Origin: a virus
IMG/VR virus record: IMGVR_UViG_3300025853_000481
Span: 1-29,139 of that record
DNA: 29,139 nt
Direction: 5' to 3' (one strand)
Part shown: piece after piece, positions 7,476-13,877 of the stretch
Layout: the number at the start of each line of letters is the position of its first letter
Numbering within the stretch: position 1 is the stretch's first letter
Program-made: the position numbers and the translations under genes
The notes under the pieces: model-generated
Told to the model about the DNA's origin: nothing
The model's database searches: none
Seen by the model: the letters and a program-made list of their open reading frames with translations, nothing else

Positions 7476-7618
7476 TCTCTATTTGTTACTTTGATTAATT
7501 CTTCTTTTAATTCTTTATCCTCTAACTCTTCCATTCTTAAATACTCTTGCATTGTAATAATATCTTCTATAAGAGCTAAGTTTAGTAAGTCTTTTAATGT
7601 TATCTCTTTAGTTATCAT
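7445..7618 (-). CDS. Small hypothetical protein (57 aa)
   Basis: A 57-residue, mostly helical acidic protein (MITKEITLKDLLNLALIED at the start, KVTNREWR near the end). It overlaps the upstream gene by 11 nt and the downstream gene by 31 nt, in keeping with co-translation in this operon. No family recognised. Confidence 0.6.
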   Translation of the reverse strand: MITKEITLKDLLNLALIEDIITMQEYLRMEELEDKELKEELIKVTNREWRINTTHQK

Positions 7619-7748
7619 CTGTGTCTGTATTATTTAATTCCCCTATTGTTAAATCAAGTCTAGGTTCATTCTTTTCTAACCATTCTTCTAAAGCATCCAC
7701 CATAGGATTTTTTAAACTATCATTAGTATTATCATCTTTATTTTCCAT
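7608..7748 (-). CDS. Small acidic protein (46 aa), first gene of the leftward arm
   Basis: A 46-residue acidic, Asn- and Asp-rich peptide (MENKDDNTNDSLKNP, then VDALEEWLEKNEP). It is the first leftward gene next to the divergent spacer. Its ATG is preceded directly by TAACTTTACACT, which looks like a -7 element so close to the start that the transcript would be nearly leaderless. Confidence 0.58.
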   Translation of the reverse strand: MENKDDNTNDSLKNPMVDALEEWLEKNEPRLDLTIGELNNTDTDDN

Positions 7749-7894
7749 AGTGTAAAGTTACGAAAAATTATTTTTTAAAAAAATTTTTTTGTCGATGAAT
7801 TTGTGGAGTATCTATAAAAAACCACCCCTACTAAATACTACGGAGAGGGTACCCCCGTGCTTTAAAGAGGTACCTTATTTTAAACTATAAAGCT
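7749..7894. promoter_or_regulatory. Divergent spacer between the leftward and rightward arms
   Basis: All genes to the left read leftwards and all genes to the right read rightwards, so this 146-nt spacer must feed both directions unless promoters lie elsewhere. It contains a 22-nt pure A/T tract (about 7768-7790), TTTG at 7788-7791 and 7800-7803, a minus-strand TAACTTTA (7760-7753) next to the leftward ATG, and a GGTACC inverted repeat (about 7840-7874). No convincing plus-strand -7 box is seen. Confidence 0.5.
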
Positions 7895-8131
7895 ATGAAC
7901 TTTACTAAATTTTTATTACAAGAGGTTACTAATCACACAAATGGAGAGGTTTCTCAAAGAATAATGGTAGCAACTGATACTAATCAGCTTATCAGACTAT
8001 TTCACCCTAATCACACTCTTGAGGACATCAAGAAAGATGCGGACAGCATCAGAAAGAGTTTGGTTGTAGGAGAGAGTGAGTATGGCAAATTTGCTTACAT
8101 ACCATTAGCAATCACATTGGAAGAGTTTTAA
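7895..8131 (+). CDS. Hypothetical protein (78 aa), first rightward gene
   Basis: A 78-residue soluble protein starting MNFTKFLLQEVTNHTNGEV, with a helical middle and a hydrophobic end (GKFAYIPLAITLEEF). The ATG follows TTTAAACTATAAAGCT, the start-linked element repeated through this arm, which supports the start. As the first gene of the rightward arm it is likely expressed early. No family recognised. Confidence 0.7.
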   Translation: MNFTKFLLQEVTNHTNGEVSQRIMVATDTNQLIRLFHPNHTLEDIKKDADSIRKSLVVGESEYGKFAYIPLAITLEEF

Positions 8132-8141
8132 TAACTCTTTC

Positions 8142-8157
8142 AATCCCTTCGGGGATT
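8142..8157 (+). terminator. UUCG-loop hairpin after the first rightward gene
   Basis: AATCCC, TTCG and GGGATT form a perfect 6-bp hairpin with the very stable UUCG tetraloop, 11 nt after the stop at 8131. There is no T-run, so it could be a weak terminator, a 3-prime end protector or a processing site. Confidence 0.5.
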
Positions 8158-8219
8158 TGCTCTAATTAACAGTGTACAGGATAAGTGTACATAATAATAA
8201 TTACTTAAACTATAATGCT

Positions 8220-8333
8220 ATGAAAGATTTAAAAGAATATGTACCTTATGTGTACAAATGTAAAAAGATTACTATTGATGCTGTAACAGGATGTGCAAGT
8301 CCTTATTCTCCAAGAGAGAAGCACAATAAGTAA
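8220..8333 (+). CDS. Small peptide (37 aa)
   Basis: A 37-residue basic peptide starting MKDLKEYVPYVYKCKK. The ATG follows TTAAACTATAATGCT, a copy of the start-linked element, which is the main reason for calling it. Coding statistics are too short to judge. It ends 6 nt before the first of four structured RNA candidates. Confidence 0.5.
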   Translation: MKDLKEYVPYVYKCKKITIDAVTGCASPYSPREKHNK

Positions 8334-8339
8334 AATAAT

Positions 8340-8450
8340 GAAATACTACTAAATTTAATTGTATCTATGATACTCTTATTGATGAACAGTAAAGGTTGTG
8401 TTAACATAACGCACAATATCTCATAGGTGTGAAGAACCTTGTAGTATTTC
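8340..8450 (+). ncRNA. Structured RNA candidate 1, closed by a 10-bp helix
   Basis: GAAATACTAC (8340-8349) is exactly complementary to 8441-8450. Inside, 8361-8365 pairs with 8369-8373 around a 3-nt loop, and AAGGTT (8392-8397) pairs with AACCTT (8435-8440), which abuts the closing helix and could stack on it. A further TGTG/CACA pairing lies inside that arm. No start codon with the usual upstream element opens a credible frame. Strand is assumed to follow the neighbours. Confidence 0.6.
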
Positions 8451-8455
8451 TATTA

Positions 8456-8681
8456 TAATCAATTAAAGTTTATGAGGTCTAAAAGGCATAAGGACTGCGT
8501 GTACACATAATGCTATATATCTTCTATTAACCAAGTAAGATGTAGAATATTAGGGTGTTCAGATAAAGACTAGTCTATGAGGTTGCTGAAAAACATTTAG
8601 CTTATGCTATCTAAAACAACTAATTGACTCTGTGGTGGAGGTTGGAACAGGTAATTCAGAAGATAATACTTTAATTGATTA
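8456..8681 (+). ncRNA. Structured RNA candidate 2, closed by a 14-bp helix
   Basis: TAATCAATTAAAGT (8456-8469) is exactly complementary to 8668-8681, a 14-bp perfect helix enclosing 198 nt. Inside are TTATG/CATAA (8470-8474 with 8487-8491), TTCAG/CTGAA flanking about 8559-8590, a TTTAG/CTAAA hairpin near 8596-8615, and the palindromes GTGTACAC and AGACTAGTCT. The frames are broken by stops. A perfect helix of this length over such a distance is unlikely by chance even at this AT content. Confidence 0.62.
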
Positions 8682-8759
8682 AACTTAGGTGTAACACACA
8701 GCCTCAATAAATGTGTGATGAGTATGTATTATCAGGATACATACAAGATAACCCAAGTT
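8682..8759 (+). ncRNA. Structured RNA candidate 3, about 78 nt
   Basis: This element starts on the base after candidate 2 ends. AACTT plus GGT (8682-8690) pair with ACC plus AAGTT (8751-8759) around one mismatch. Two inner hairpins are clear: CACACA/TGTGTG (8695-8700 with 8712-8717) and GTATGTAT/ATACATAC (8722-8729 with 8737-8744, 7-nt loop). The layout is a compact three-way junction. Confidence 0.55.
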
Positions 8760-8761
8760 CT

Positions 8762-8825
8762 AATGTAAATGATTTAAACACGGAGTTGTAGCTACTAAGG
8801 TTGTAAGCCCTTAATTATTTACATT
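8762..8825 (+). ncRNA. Structured RNA candidate 4, about 64 nt
   Basis: AATGTAAAT (8762-8770) is exactly complementary to 8817-8825, extended by ATT/AAT across a 1 by 1 mismatch. The enclosed part holds AAGG/CCTT (8797-8800 with 8809-8812) and a GTAGCTAC palindrome, and is richer in G and C than its flanks. It ends 43 nt before the next start codon, so it could also be a 5-prime regulatory element of that gene. Confidence 0.52.
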
Positions 8826-8868
8826 TTGACTTATTAGAGGTATTATTAACTTATTAAACTAAAGAATT

Positions 8869-9054
8869 ATGATAGGAATATATGCAGGGATAGCAATTAT
8901 CCTGTTTGGAATAGTTATATTAGGATGTTTTAAAACATTAGAGTATATAGATGATAGATATAATTTAAATTATGCAATGTCTCTATTCATTTTTATAATG
9001 TACTGGGGAGTAATAATATCTATAGGAGGTATTATTTATGAATTATTAAATTAA
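8869..9054 (+). CDS. Small membrane protein (61 aa, two spans)
   Basis: A 61-residue protein with two hydrophobic segments: GIYAGIAIILFGIVILG (about 3-19) and LFIFIMYWGVIISIGGIIY (about 39-57), joined by a short charged loop (EYIDDRYN). It would sit in the inner membrane with both ends on one side. The ATG follows TTAAACTAAAGAATT, repeated exactly before the next gene. Function unknown; small membrane peptides are often used by phages to alter the host envelope. Confidence 0.72.
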   Translation: MIGIYAGIAIILFGIVILGCFKTLEYIDDRYNLNYAMSLFIFIMYWGVIISIGGIIYELLN

Positions 9055-9065
9055 ACTAAAGAATT

Positions 9066-9230
9066 ATGAAGAATATATTTACACTACTAATGATGATTAT
9101 ATTTATTGCAAGTATAGTATCATTTGTTACAGAAGCAATTAAAGGAGTATTGTTTCACGAAGCTTTTTGGTCTATCTGTGGATGGGGTTCAGCATTAATC
9201 ATGCATCTTAAGGAAATTAAAGAGGAATAG
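9066..9230 (+). CDS. Small membrane protein (54 aa)
   Basis: A 54-residue protein with a hydrophobic start (FTLLMMIIFIASIVSF) and a second moderately hydrophobic stretch (AFWSICGWGSALIMHL), ending in charged LKEIKEE. It follows the previous membrane gene by 11 nt with the identical leader TTAAACTAAAGAATT, so the two are probably a co-expressed pair. Function unknown. Confidence 0.65.
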   Translation: MKNIFTLLMMIIFIASIVSFVTEAIKGVLFHEAFWSICGWGSALIMHLKEIKEE

Positions 9231-9343
9231 TTTGGAGAAGAATCAATGTTTGTGTACACCACTACAACCACCCACCATTTAACCACTTTTTAACTAACCA
9301 CTATTTTATATTAACTAATATATTATAGCTAAAACAAATTATT

Positions 9344-9499
9344 ATGTCATTAGATAACAAATATTGGAAAATTATGGATAACCCATATGAAACTGATGAT
9401 TATGGTATTCAAATGTCTTTTGAAGATTTAGAAGATGAGTATAATATTCTTATTAATAAACAAGAGGAAGAAATGTGGAGTAATTATGATATTAACTAA
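9344..9499 (+). CDS. Small acidic protein (51 aa)
   Basis: A 51-residue strongly acidic peptide (MSLDNKYWKIMDNPYET, then MSFEDLEDEYNIL). The 113-nt gap before it (9231-9343) holds CCAC-rich repeats (ACCACT, CCACC, ACCACT) and an AT-rich stretch, possibly a promoter that I cannot define. No family recognised. Confidence 0.58.
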   Translation: MSLDNKYWKIMDNPYETDDYGIQMSFEDLEDEYNILINKQEEEMWSNYDIN

Positions 9500-9511
9500 A
9501 ACTATACCGCT

Positions 9512-9766
9512 ATGAAAATATATATTGTAAAAGAAGTATCTGATATTACTTGGGAAATGGATGGTGATGGACCTTATGATAACCATTGTCACCAAAAAAC
9601 AAATAATCTTAAATCATTTATTAGTAAAGAATCTGCCGAAAATTATAAAAAACAAAAAGAATTACATAAATCAGTTCAAGAAGAAATGATTGCTTTTGAA
9701 AATGAGGATTTTTATAATATTCAAATTGATAAAACTTATTATATAGATGAAATTGAATTAATTTAA
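9512..9766 (+). CDS. Hypothetical protein (84 aa)
   Basis: An 84-residue soluble protein. It starts MKIYIVKEVSDITWEMDGDG and ends with a strand-like FYNIQIDKTYYIDEIELI; the middle is a lysine-rich helix. The overall strand-helix-strand look is seen in many small phage proteins. The start follows AAACTATACCGCT, a variant of the start-linked element. Function unknown. Confidence 0.7.
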   Translation: MKIYIVKEVSDITWEMDGDGPYDNHCHQKTNNLKSFISKESAENYKKQKELHKSVQEEMIAFENEDFYNIQIDKTYYIDEIELI

Positions 9767-9784
9767 ACTATAAAACTAAATACT

Positions 9785-9964
9785 ATGAAACAATTTATAA
9801 AATCAGCATTCTTTGCTAATCTATTAATAGTACTATCATTTGCTTTCTTAACAGTGTTATCATACATAGCTAATAAAGATGGAGCAACGTGTCCAACAAT
9901 GTTCTTTGGAATTTGTACTATTATATTTCTAATTATACTACCTTCGTGTAGTTTAAAAAATTAA
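9785..9964 (+). CDS. Small membrane protein (59 aa, two spans)
   Basis: A 59-residue protein with two hydrophobic spans, FFANLLIVLSFAFLTVLSYI (about 9-28) and FFGICTIIFLIILPS (about 40-54), and a short loop with KDGATCP. It follows TTTAAACTATAAAACTAAATACT. Both ends probably face the cytoplasm. Function unknown. Confidence 0.65.
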   Translation: MKQFIKSAFFANLLIVLSFAFLTVLSYIANKDGATCPTMFFGICTIIFLIILPSCSLKN

Positions 9965-9982
9965 ACTATAAAACTAAAAACT

Positions 9983-10306
9983 ATGAAACCTTTAGAAACA
10001 GCAGAAAACAAATTATTAGATCAACTTGATATATGGTGTATTACATTTATGATAATGGGTACTCAATCAGAAACACCTAGATACTCTCAAATTATGCCTC
10101 TAGATTCATTTTCAAGTTCTTATGATGATGACTTTAAACTTATACTAAAAAGTACAGTAGCAGTAATTAGATATGATGTTAACTTTACTGATGAAGAAAA
10201 TAAAGCTCTAATTGAAATGTATAGAGAATCAAAACTTTGGGATTGGTGGAAATCAATAAGAACTCAATATTTGGTAGATAACTATCCTACAATAAAACAT
10301 TATTAA
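9983..10306 (+). CDS. Hypothetical protein (107 aa)
   Basis: A 107-residue, mostly helical soluble protein (MKPLETAENKLLDQLDIWC at the start; tryptophan-rich LWDWWKSIRTQYLVDNY near the end). No catalytic or metal-binding pattern is visible. The leader TTAAACTATAAAACTAAAAACT repeats that of the preceding membrane gene almost exactly. No family recognised. Confidence 0.7.
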   Translation: MKPLETAENKLLDQLDIWCITFMIMGTQSETPRYSQIMPLDSFSSSYDDDFKLILKSTVAVIRYDVNFTDEENKALIEMYRESKLWDWWKSIRTQYLVDNYPTIKHY

Positions 10307-10321
10307 TTTAAATTAAAAGCT

Positions 10322-10477
10322 ATGAACGAAGTACTAAAAGAAATAGAATTAAGGTTTGAGAAAGCCTTAGAAGATAAGACAGGTTGGGGAAAGAATGAGC
10401 TATTAAATGTTTATAAAGACATTACAAGAGATGTATACAGAGAGTATATGACTACAATGTTTGAACGTAAACAATAG
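10322..10477 (+). CDS. Small helical protein (51 aa)
   Basis: A 51-residue peptide of alternating charge, probably one long helix or helical hairpin (MNEVLKEIELRFEKALEDK, then NVYKDITRDVYREY). The leader is TTTAAATTAAAAGCT. No family recognised. Confidence 0.6.
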   Translation: MNEVLKEIELRFEKALEDKTGWGKNELLNVYKDITRDVYREYMTTMFERKQ

Positions 10478-10499
10478 TATTAACCATAAACTAACACTT

Positions 10500-10679
10500 A
10501 TGTCAAAAGAAAATAAAATAGATAATAAAATCAAATATCATTTCTGTATTGATAAAGATGGAGATTTAGCAATGGTATCTGATACAATTAAAAAAAGATT
10601 TAAAGATATACCACCAATGAAATGTGCATTAATGATCAAAGAAGATAATGCACATGAATTTGGTTATAAACTATTTTAA
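10500..10679 (+). CDS. Small hypothetical protein (59 aa)
   Basis: A 59-residue protein, MSKENKIDNKIKYHFCIDKD at the start, then MVSDTIKKRFKDIPP. An in-frame ATG exists at 10461, but it lies inside the previous gene and has no leader; the ATG at 10500 follows ATAAACTAACACTT, matching the starts at 10698, 10948 and 14864, so I choose 10500. Function unknown. Confidence 0.65.
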   Translation: MSKENKIDNKIKYHFCIDKDGDLAMVSDTIKKRFKDIPPMKCALMIKEDNAHEFGYKLF

Positions 10680-10697
10680 CCACTTAAACTAACACAA

Positions 10698-10922
10698 ATG
10701 GAAGGAAAAGAAGAAGTATCTATATTAAAAATACATGTAGAATCTAAAATAGAAGCATTAGATGACTTCTTAGGAGTTTGTAAATTAACTCTAGATGATT
10801 GTGATATATTTAATAAAACATTAGATATAGAAGACATTATTACTATTAGAGATGCATTAAAAGAAGCTTATCATGAATTAGCTAAACAAGAACAGTTAAA
10901 TAATATAGCTAAAAGTAACTAA
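10698..10922 (+). CDS. Hypothetical acidic protein (74 aa)
   Basis: A 74-residue acidic helical protein (ESKIEALDDFLGVCKLTLDD and DIITIRDALKEAYHELAKQE segments). It follows TTAAACTAACACAA, a close copy of the leaders of its neighbours. No family recognised. Confidence 0.68.
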   Translation: MEGKEEVSILKIHVESKIEALDDFLGVCKLTLDDCDIFNKTLDIEDIITIRDALKEAYHELAKQEQLNNIAKSN

Positions 10923-10947
10923 TTATTAACCCATAAACTAACACATT

Positions 10948-11148
10948 ATGAAAAATTTTATAAATACAGACTATTATGGTTATGCCATAGGTCAAAATCA
11001 GAGAAAGACTGATATAACAGCTCAAGAGCTAAAAGAATTAGATGAAAAAAGAGAATATAAACAAGCAGTAACTATTGGTATTATAATAATGGCATCAGTT
11101 ATAACTTTAGGATTGATACTAAGTCAATTCCAAGGTAATGTTTATTAA
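10948..11148 (+). CDS. Small single-span membrane protein (66 aa)
   Basis: A 66-residue protein with a charged cytoplasmic-type N-terminal half (TAQELKELDEKREYKQ) and one C-terminal span, AVTIGIIIMASVITLGLIL (about 41-59), ending GNVY. It follows ATAAACTAACACATT. It is the last gene before the structured block at 11152-11335. Function unknown. Confidence 0.68.
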   Translation: MKNFINTDYYGYAIGQNQRKTDITAQELKELDEKREYKQAVTIGIIIMASVITLGLILSQFQGNVY

Positions 11149-11151
11149 AAA

Positions 11152-11335
11152 TACTTATTTGTTTCATAGCGTATAAGTAGTTTAAATTAAGCCTGGTGTA
11201 GCAGTGATGTTTATCCAGGCTCTAATATATCAAATTGTCAGAAGAACGGATAATGTAGCGTAGCATGTAAATACGTACATACCTTGTAACAGTAATAATG
11301 AGATATACGAAGATGTAAACTCCAAATGAACATCT
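11152..11335 (+). ncRNA. Block of RNA hairpins between two genes
   Basis: This 184-nt gene-free block holds consecutive helices: TACTTAT/ATAAGTA (11152-11158 with 11173-11179), the GC-rich AGCCTGG/CCAGGCT (11190-11196 with 11215-11221), TATATC/GATATA (11226-11231 with 11302-11307) enclosing ATGTA/TACAT (11265-11269 with 11276-11280), and AGATGT/ACATCT (11311-11316 with 11330-11335). It may be a separate RNA or the long 5-prime leader of the gene at 11394. No known riboswitch pattern is recognised. Confidence 0.52.
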
Positions 11336-11393
11336 ATAAAAATCAAAGGAGAATCAAATAAAAATCAAATAAAAACAATTAAAATCAAACAAG

Positions 11394-11858
11394 ATGAAAA
11401 AAGAAAATGTAATAGTAGAAGCAATTTATGATGCTAAAGAAGGTAATAACCCAAATTTTAAAACTCTTCAATTAAGAACTACTTGGGTTGAAAAGAATTT
11501 CTTAAATGATTTATTAGGATCTGATGGATTTGAAAGAAGTAAAGTAGCCTTTCAATCAGTTCATAAAGATGTAATAGCAGCTAAAGGAATTAAGGTAGGT
11601 ACAAATTTAGGTGCTGTAATGGGTGCAGATTTAAGAATTATTCATACTGAATCTTTATCAGATGGACCTGGATTTCAAGCATTGATGTTAATAGGAAAAG
11701 ATGGGAAACCAACTGATACACCTATTACTTCTGGTGGAGCTCAAATCTATTTCAAACGTGAATTAGGTGATGCTAATAAAGCAGATACTAAATTACAAAG
11801 AGATGTAGCTGCAGTATCAGAAGCAGTTGCTATAGAGTCGGAAGAAGAAACTGCATAA
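11394..11858 (+). CDS. Unknown abundant-type protein with acidic tail (154 aa)
   Basis: A 154-residue soluble protein with a beta-rich core (for example GIKVGTNLGAVMGADLRII and GGAQIYFKREL) and an acidic C-terminal tail, IESEEETA. Acidic tails on small beta-barrel proteins are typical of single-stranded DNA-binding proteins, but the fold is not proven. Its genetic setting is special: hairpin-rich upstream sequence, a 50-nt leader of repeated AATCAAAT(A) units with no secondary structure, and a strong intrinsic terminator 26 nt after the stop. It therefore looks like a self-contained, strongly expressed unit. Confidence 0.78.
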   Translation: MKKENVIVEAIYDAKEGNNPNFKTLQLRTTWVEKNFLNDLLGSDGFERSKVAFQSVHKDVIAAKGIKVGTNLGAVMGADLRIIHTESLSDGPGFQALMLIGKDGKPTDTPITSGGAQIYFKRELGDANKADTKLQRDVAAVSEAVAIESEEETA

Positions 11859-11884
11859 TTGGTAGTTTAGATTATATATAAAGG

Positions 11885-11912
11885 GAGGGGATTAATTTCC
11901 CCTCTTTTTTTT
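11885..11912 (+). terminator. Strong intrinsic terminator
   Basis: GAGGGGA (11885-11891), a TTAATT loop and TCCCCTC (11898-11904) form a 7-bp GC-rich hairpin followed directly by eight T (11905-11912). It ends the unit carrying the gene at 11394. Confidence 0.92.
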
Positions 11913-11929
11913 ATTTAAATTATAAAGCT

Positions 11930-12241
11930 ATGGATGATATAAAAATTATAAAAGTACCTAAAGAAATGAAAAATGTAATGGTAACATTTAAAGGTAGTGT
12001 ATATGTAAGAGATAAATATTATGGTCATTATGAAGAACAAGTAATAACTAAAAGAGGATTTTATAGTACATTATTAAAGGGTTATTATAATGCTAAAAAT
12101 GAATGGATTGATATACCTGAAGGTTATTTTTCTATACCACCAAGTTGGCAAAAATTTAAAGGCATATTATTACCTCATGGTTGGGGAGGACATAGAGTAA
12201 GACCTAATGAAGTAATTAAATGGGAATATTGTAAAGATTAA
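11930..12241 (+). CDS. Hypothetical protein (103 aa)
   Basis: A 103-residue protein of moderate basicity with many aromatic residues; the second half (EWIDIPEGYFSIPPSWQK, then LLPHGWGGHRVRPNEVIKW) looks like a conserved small domain of Bacteroidota phages, from memory of similar sequences. The ATG follows TTTAAATTATAAAGCT just after the terminator T-run. Function unknown. Confidence 0.72.
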   Translation: MDDIKIIKVPKEMKNVMVTFKGSVYVRDKYYGHYEEQVITKRGFYSTLLKGYYNAKNEWIDIPEGYFSIPPSWQKFKGILLPHGWGGHRVRPNEVIKWEYCKD

Positions 12242-12291
12242 AATATTAAAAGTGATTACTCTTATTTATTTAAACTATAAAACTATGAACT

Positions 12292-12501
12292 ATGAAAATA
12301 ACTAAAACATCTACCCTAACAGGTAACACAAACACTATGGATTTAGACATCACAGATGAACAAATTTCAAAGTGGGAAAATGGTATGCTAATTCAATTAG
12401 CTATGCCTCATTTAAGCATAGGGGAACGTGAATTTCTTATCTCAGGTACAACACCTGAAGATTGGGATAGATTGTTTCCAGAAGAGGAGGAAGAGCTATG
12501 A
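12292..12501 (+). CDS. Small conserved phage-type protein (69 aa)
   Basis: A 69-residue acidic protein with the pattern TxTGxTNTMxLDITxEQ...W..G..IQ.A.P.LSxxEREFLxSGTTPEDWD. I recall this pattern from a small protein found in many phages and some bacteria; its role is not known. The stop overlaps the next start (ATGA), indicating coupling. A nearby upstream ATG at 12285 opens only a six-residue frame and is ignored. Confidence 0.8.
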   Translation: MKITKTSTLTGNTNTMDLDITDEQISKWENGMLIQLAMPHLSIGEREFLISGTTPEDWDRLFPEEEEEL

Positions 12502-13211
12502 AAAAGAAAGTAAAACCAATAATGCTCCCTACTGATGGAGCAAGTCATTTATTTATTGATATTAACAAAGGTAGAAATACATTAATATATAGAATTTTTG
12601 GAGGAGTGAAACCACAAGAAAAGAATAAAGGAAATTCTCCTCAACACCTATACTTAGTATCTGATGAAGAGATTAAAGAAGGGGATTGGTATATTGTTGG
12701 AGATAGAGTATTAACTGCTGTTATAATGCCTATTAGTTCTAAGTATAGAAAGATAATAGCTACAACAGATAAGTCTTTAGGTATAATGGAATCAGTCGAT
12801 TTTACAGATAGAGATGTAAAAGTAGTATTACCTTGGATACCTGAATCATTCATTAAAGCTTATGTAGAAGCTAATGGAGAGATAGATGAGGTTATGGTTG
12901 AGTATAAACGTATGTATAAAACAGAAAGAGGTTCAACATTTGAAGCTAGAGATGGAGAATGTCCTACATTTAATCATACAAAAGAATGGCAAGAACTCAA
13001 AACAACAGAAGATAATGAAGTAATCATTCATTTACCTGAAGAGAAGATGTATAGTAAGGAAGAGGTAGGAAATAAAGGTAGATATTTTATGTACTCATTA
13101 ATAGATTACATATTTTCAACACCACAAGAAGAATTGACTGAATTAAAAAAACACGAAGCTTTTGAAAGAGCTGATGAGTTATATAAAGACTTTATTAAAG
13201 AAAATTTATAA
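12498..13211 (+). CDS. Conserved-type Bacteroidota phage protein (237 aa)
   Basis: A 237-residue soluble protein. The central part (VSDEEIKEGDWYIV, then KIIATTDKSLG, then LPWIPESFIKAYVE) matches a family I recall in many Bacteroidota phages, where the phrase IIATTDKSL is followed by a proline-rich helix. No catalytic motif is evident. It overlaps the previous gene by 4 nt and is followed by two RNA candidates. Function unknown. Confidence 0.8.
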   Translation: MKKKVKPIMLPTDGASHLFIDINKGRNTLIYRIFGGVKPQEKNKGNSPQHLYLVSDEEIKEGDWYIVGDRVLTAVIMPISSKYRKIIATTDKSLGIMESVDFTDRDVKVVLPWIPESFIKAYVEANGEIDEVMVEYKRMYKTERGSTFEARDGECPTFNHTKEWQELKTTEDNEVIIHLPEEKMYSKEEVGNKGRYFMYSLIDYIFSTPQEELTELKKHEAFERADELYKDFIKENL

Positions 13212-13216
13212 ACATA

Positions 13217-13272
13217 AACACCACTCCGTATAGGTAAAGCTTCTATTGTAGAAGGACTGTAGTTGTGGTGTT
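13217..13272 (+). ncRNA. Structured RNA candidate, 56 nt, 8-bp closing helix
   Basis: AACACCAC (13217-13224) is exactly complementary to 13265-13272. Inside is CTTCTA/TAGAAG (13240-13245 with 13249-13254). The element begins 5 nt after the stop of the 237-residue gene and precedes a second candidate by 4 nt. It shares the string ATAGGTA before its inner hairpin with the candidate at 14081-14237. Confidence 0.5.
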
Positions 13273-13276
13273 AAAT

Positions 13277-13365
13277 AAATCATCAGAAAATAAATAACTA
13301 GAGGTGTTTTTTGATAGATTCGCTCACTAGAGGAATTGACGTTCCTAATAACGTCCTGATGATTT
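13277..13365 (+). ncRNA. Structured RNA candidate, 89 nt, 10-bp closing helix
   Basis: AAATCATCAG (13277-13286) is exactly complementary to 13356-13365. GACGTT (13338-13343) pairs with AACGTC (13350-13355), directly abutting and so able to stack on the closing helix. AGGAA (13331-13335) can instead pair with TTCCT (13342-13346), so this end may be a pseudoknot or a switch. It lies 25 nt before the next start codon and could be a leader element. Confidence 0.55.
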
Positions 13366-13390
13366 TACTTTTAATTTAAACTATAAGACT

Positions 13391-13567
13391 ATGAAAAAAT
13401 TGAATTTATTAGTAGAATATGCTTTAAATGTAGTATATTCGTTAAATAATATAAAAGAAACAGAAAGAAAGCATGAAGCTTTTAATATTGTAAGGTGTAG
13501 ATTGGAAGGAAACGATTATATAAATTATAAATTAAATAATTATGGATCCAAAATTATTTGTAAATGA
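13391..13567 (+). CDS. Small basic protein (58 aa)
   Basis: A 58-residue protein starting MKKLNLLVEYALNVVYSLNN, with a charged middle (ETERKHEAFNIVRCRLEG) and an Asn- and Tyr-rich end. The ATG follows TTTAAACTATAAGACT. It overlaps the next gene by 26 nt. Function unknown. Confidence 0.58.
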   Translation: MKKLNLLVEYALNVVYSLNNIKETERKHEAFNIVRCRLEGNDYINYKLNNYGSKIICK

Positions 13568-13709
13568 AACAGACAGTGAAAATAAAACTTTATATTGTCT
13601 AACATATTTTATATATGGGTATGAGGTAGAATTATCAATAGTAAACAATGAATATATGTATACTAAGAAACCTATATATCATAAATGTGCAGAAATATGT
13701 TATAACTAA
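13542..13709 (+). CDS. Small hypothetical protein (55 aa)
   Basis: A 55-residue protein (MDPKLFVNETDSENKTLYC at the start) with three cysteines and many tyrosines. It starts inside the end of the previous gene in another frame, as is common here. No family recognised. Confidence 0.55.
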   Translation: MDPKLFVNETDSENKTLYCLTYFIYGYEVELSIVNNEYMYTKKPIYHKCAEICYN

Positions 13710-13721
13710 AACTTAGAAAAC

Positions 13722-13865
13722 ATGAGAAAAAGATTAATGGAATTAATAGTTGGACACGCAGGCGATGAATTAGATAAACAAGATTACATTGACATGGCAA
13801 GTGAGACTGATGAAGAATTGCTTGAGAGAGTAGCACAAATAATTGAATACTTTAGAATTAACTAA
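13722..13865 (+). CDS. Small acidic helical protein (47 aa)
   Basis: A 47-residue acidic peptide (MRKRLMELIVGHAGDELDK, then ETDEELLERVAQIIEYF), probably two helices. The leader CTAAAACTTAGAAAAC is nearly repeated before the next gene. Function unknown. Confidence 0.58.
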   Translation: MRKRLMELIVGHAGDELDKQDYIDMASETDEELLERVAQIIEYFRIN

Positions 13866-13877
13866 AACTTAGAAATT

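Noticed and set aside
8340-8868. tRNA genes
   Set aside because: No cloverleaf with T-loop TTCRA, anticodon arm and CCA-like acceptor could be drawn here or in the other structured blocks.
10461-10499. Upstream in-frame start for the 59-residue protein
   Set aside because: It lies within the previous gene and lacks the leader element that stands before the ATG at 10500.
11340-11393. CRISPR-like repeat array (AATCAAAT units)
   Set aside because: Units are short, contiguous and degenerate, with no spacers of even length and no cas genes; it is better explained as an unstructured leader.
13345-13370. Hammerhead ribozyme core suggested by CTGATGA
   Set aside because: The CTGATGA forms part of the 10-bp closing helix, and the required GAAA box and cleavage-site helix are not in the right places.
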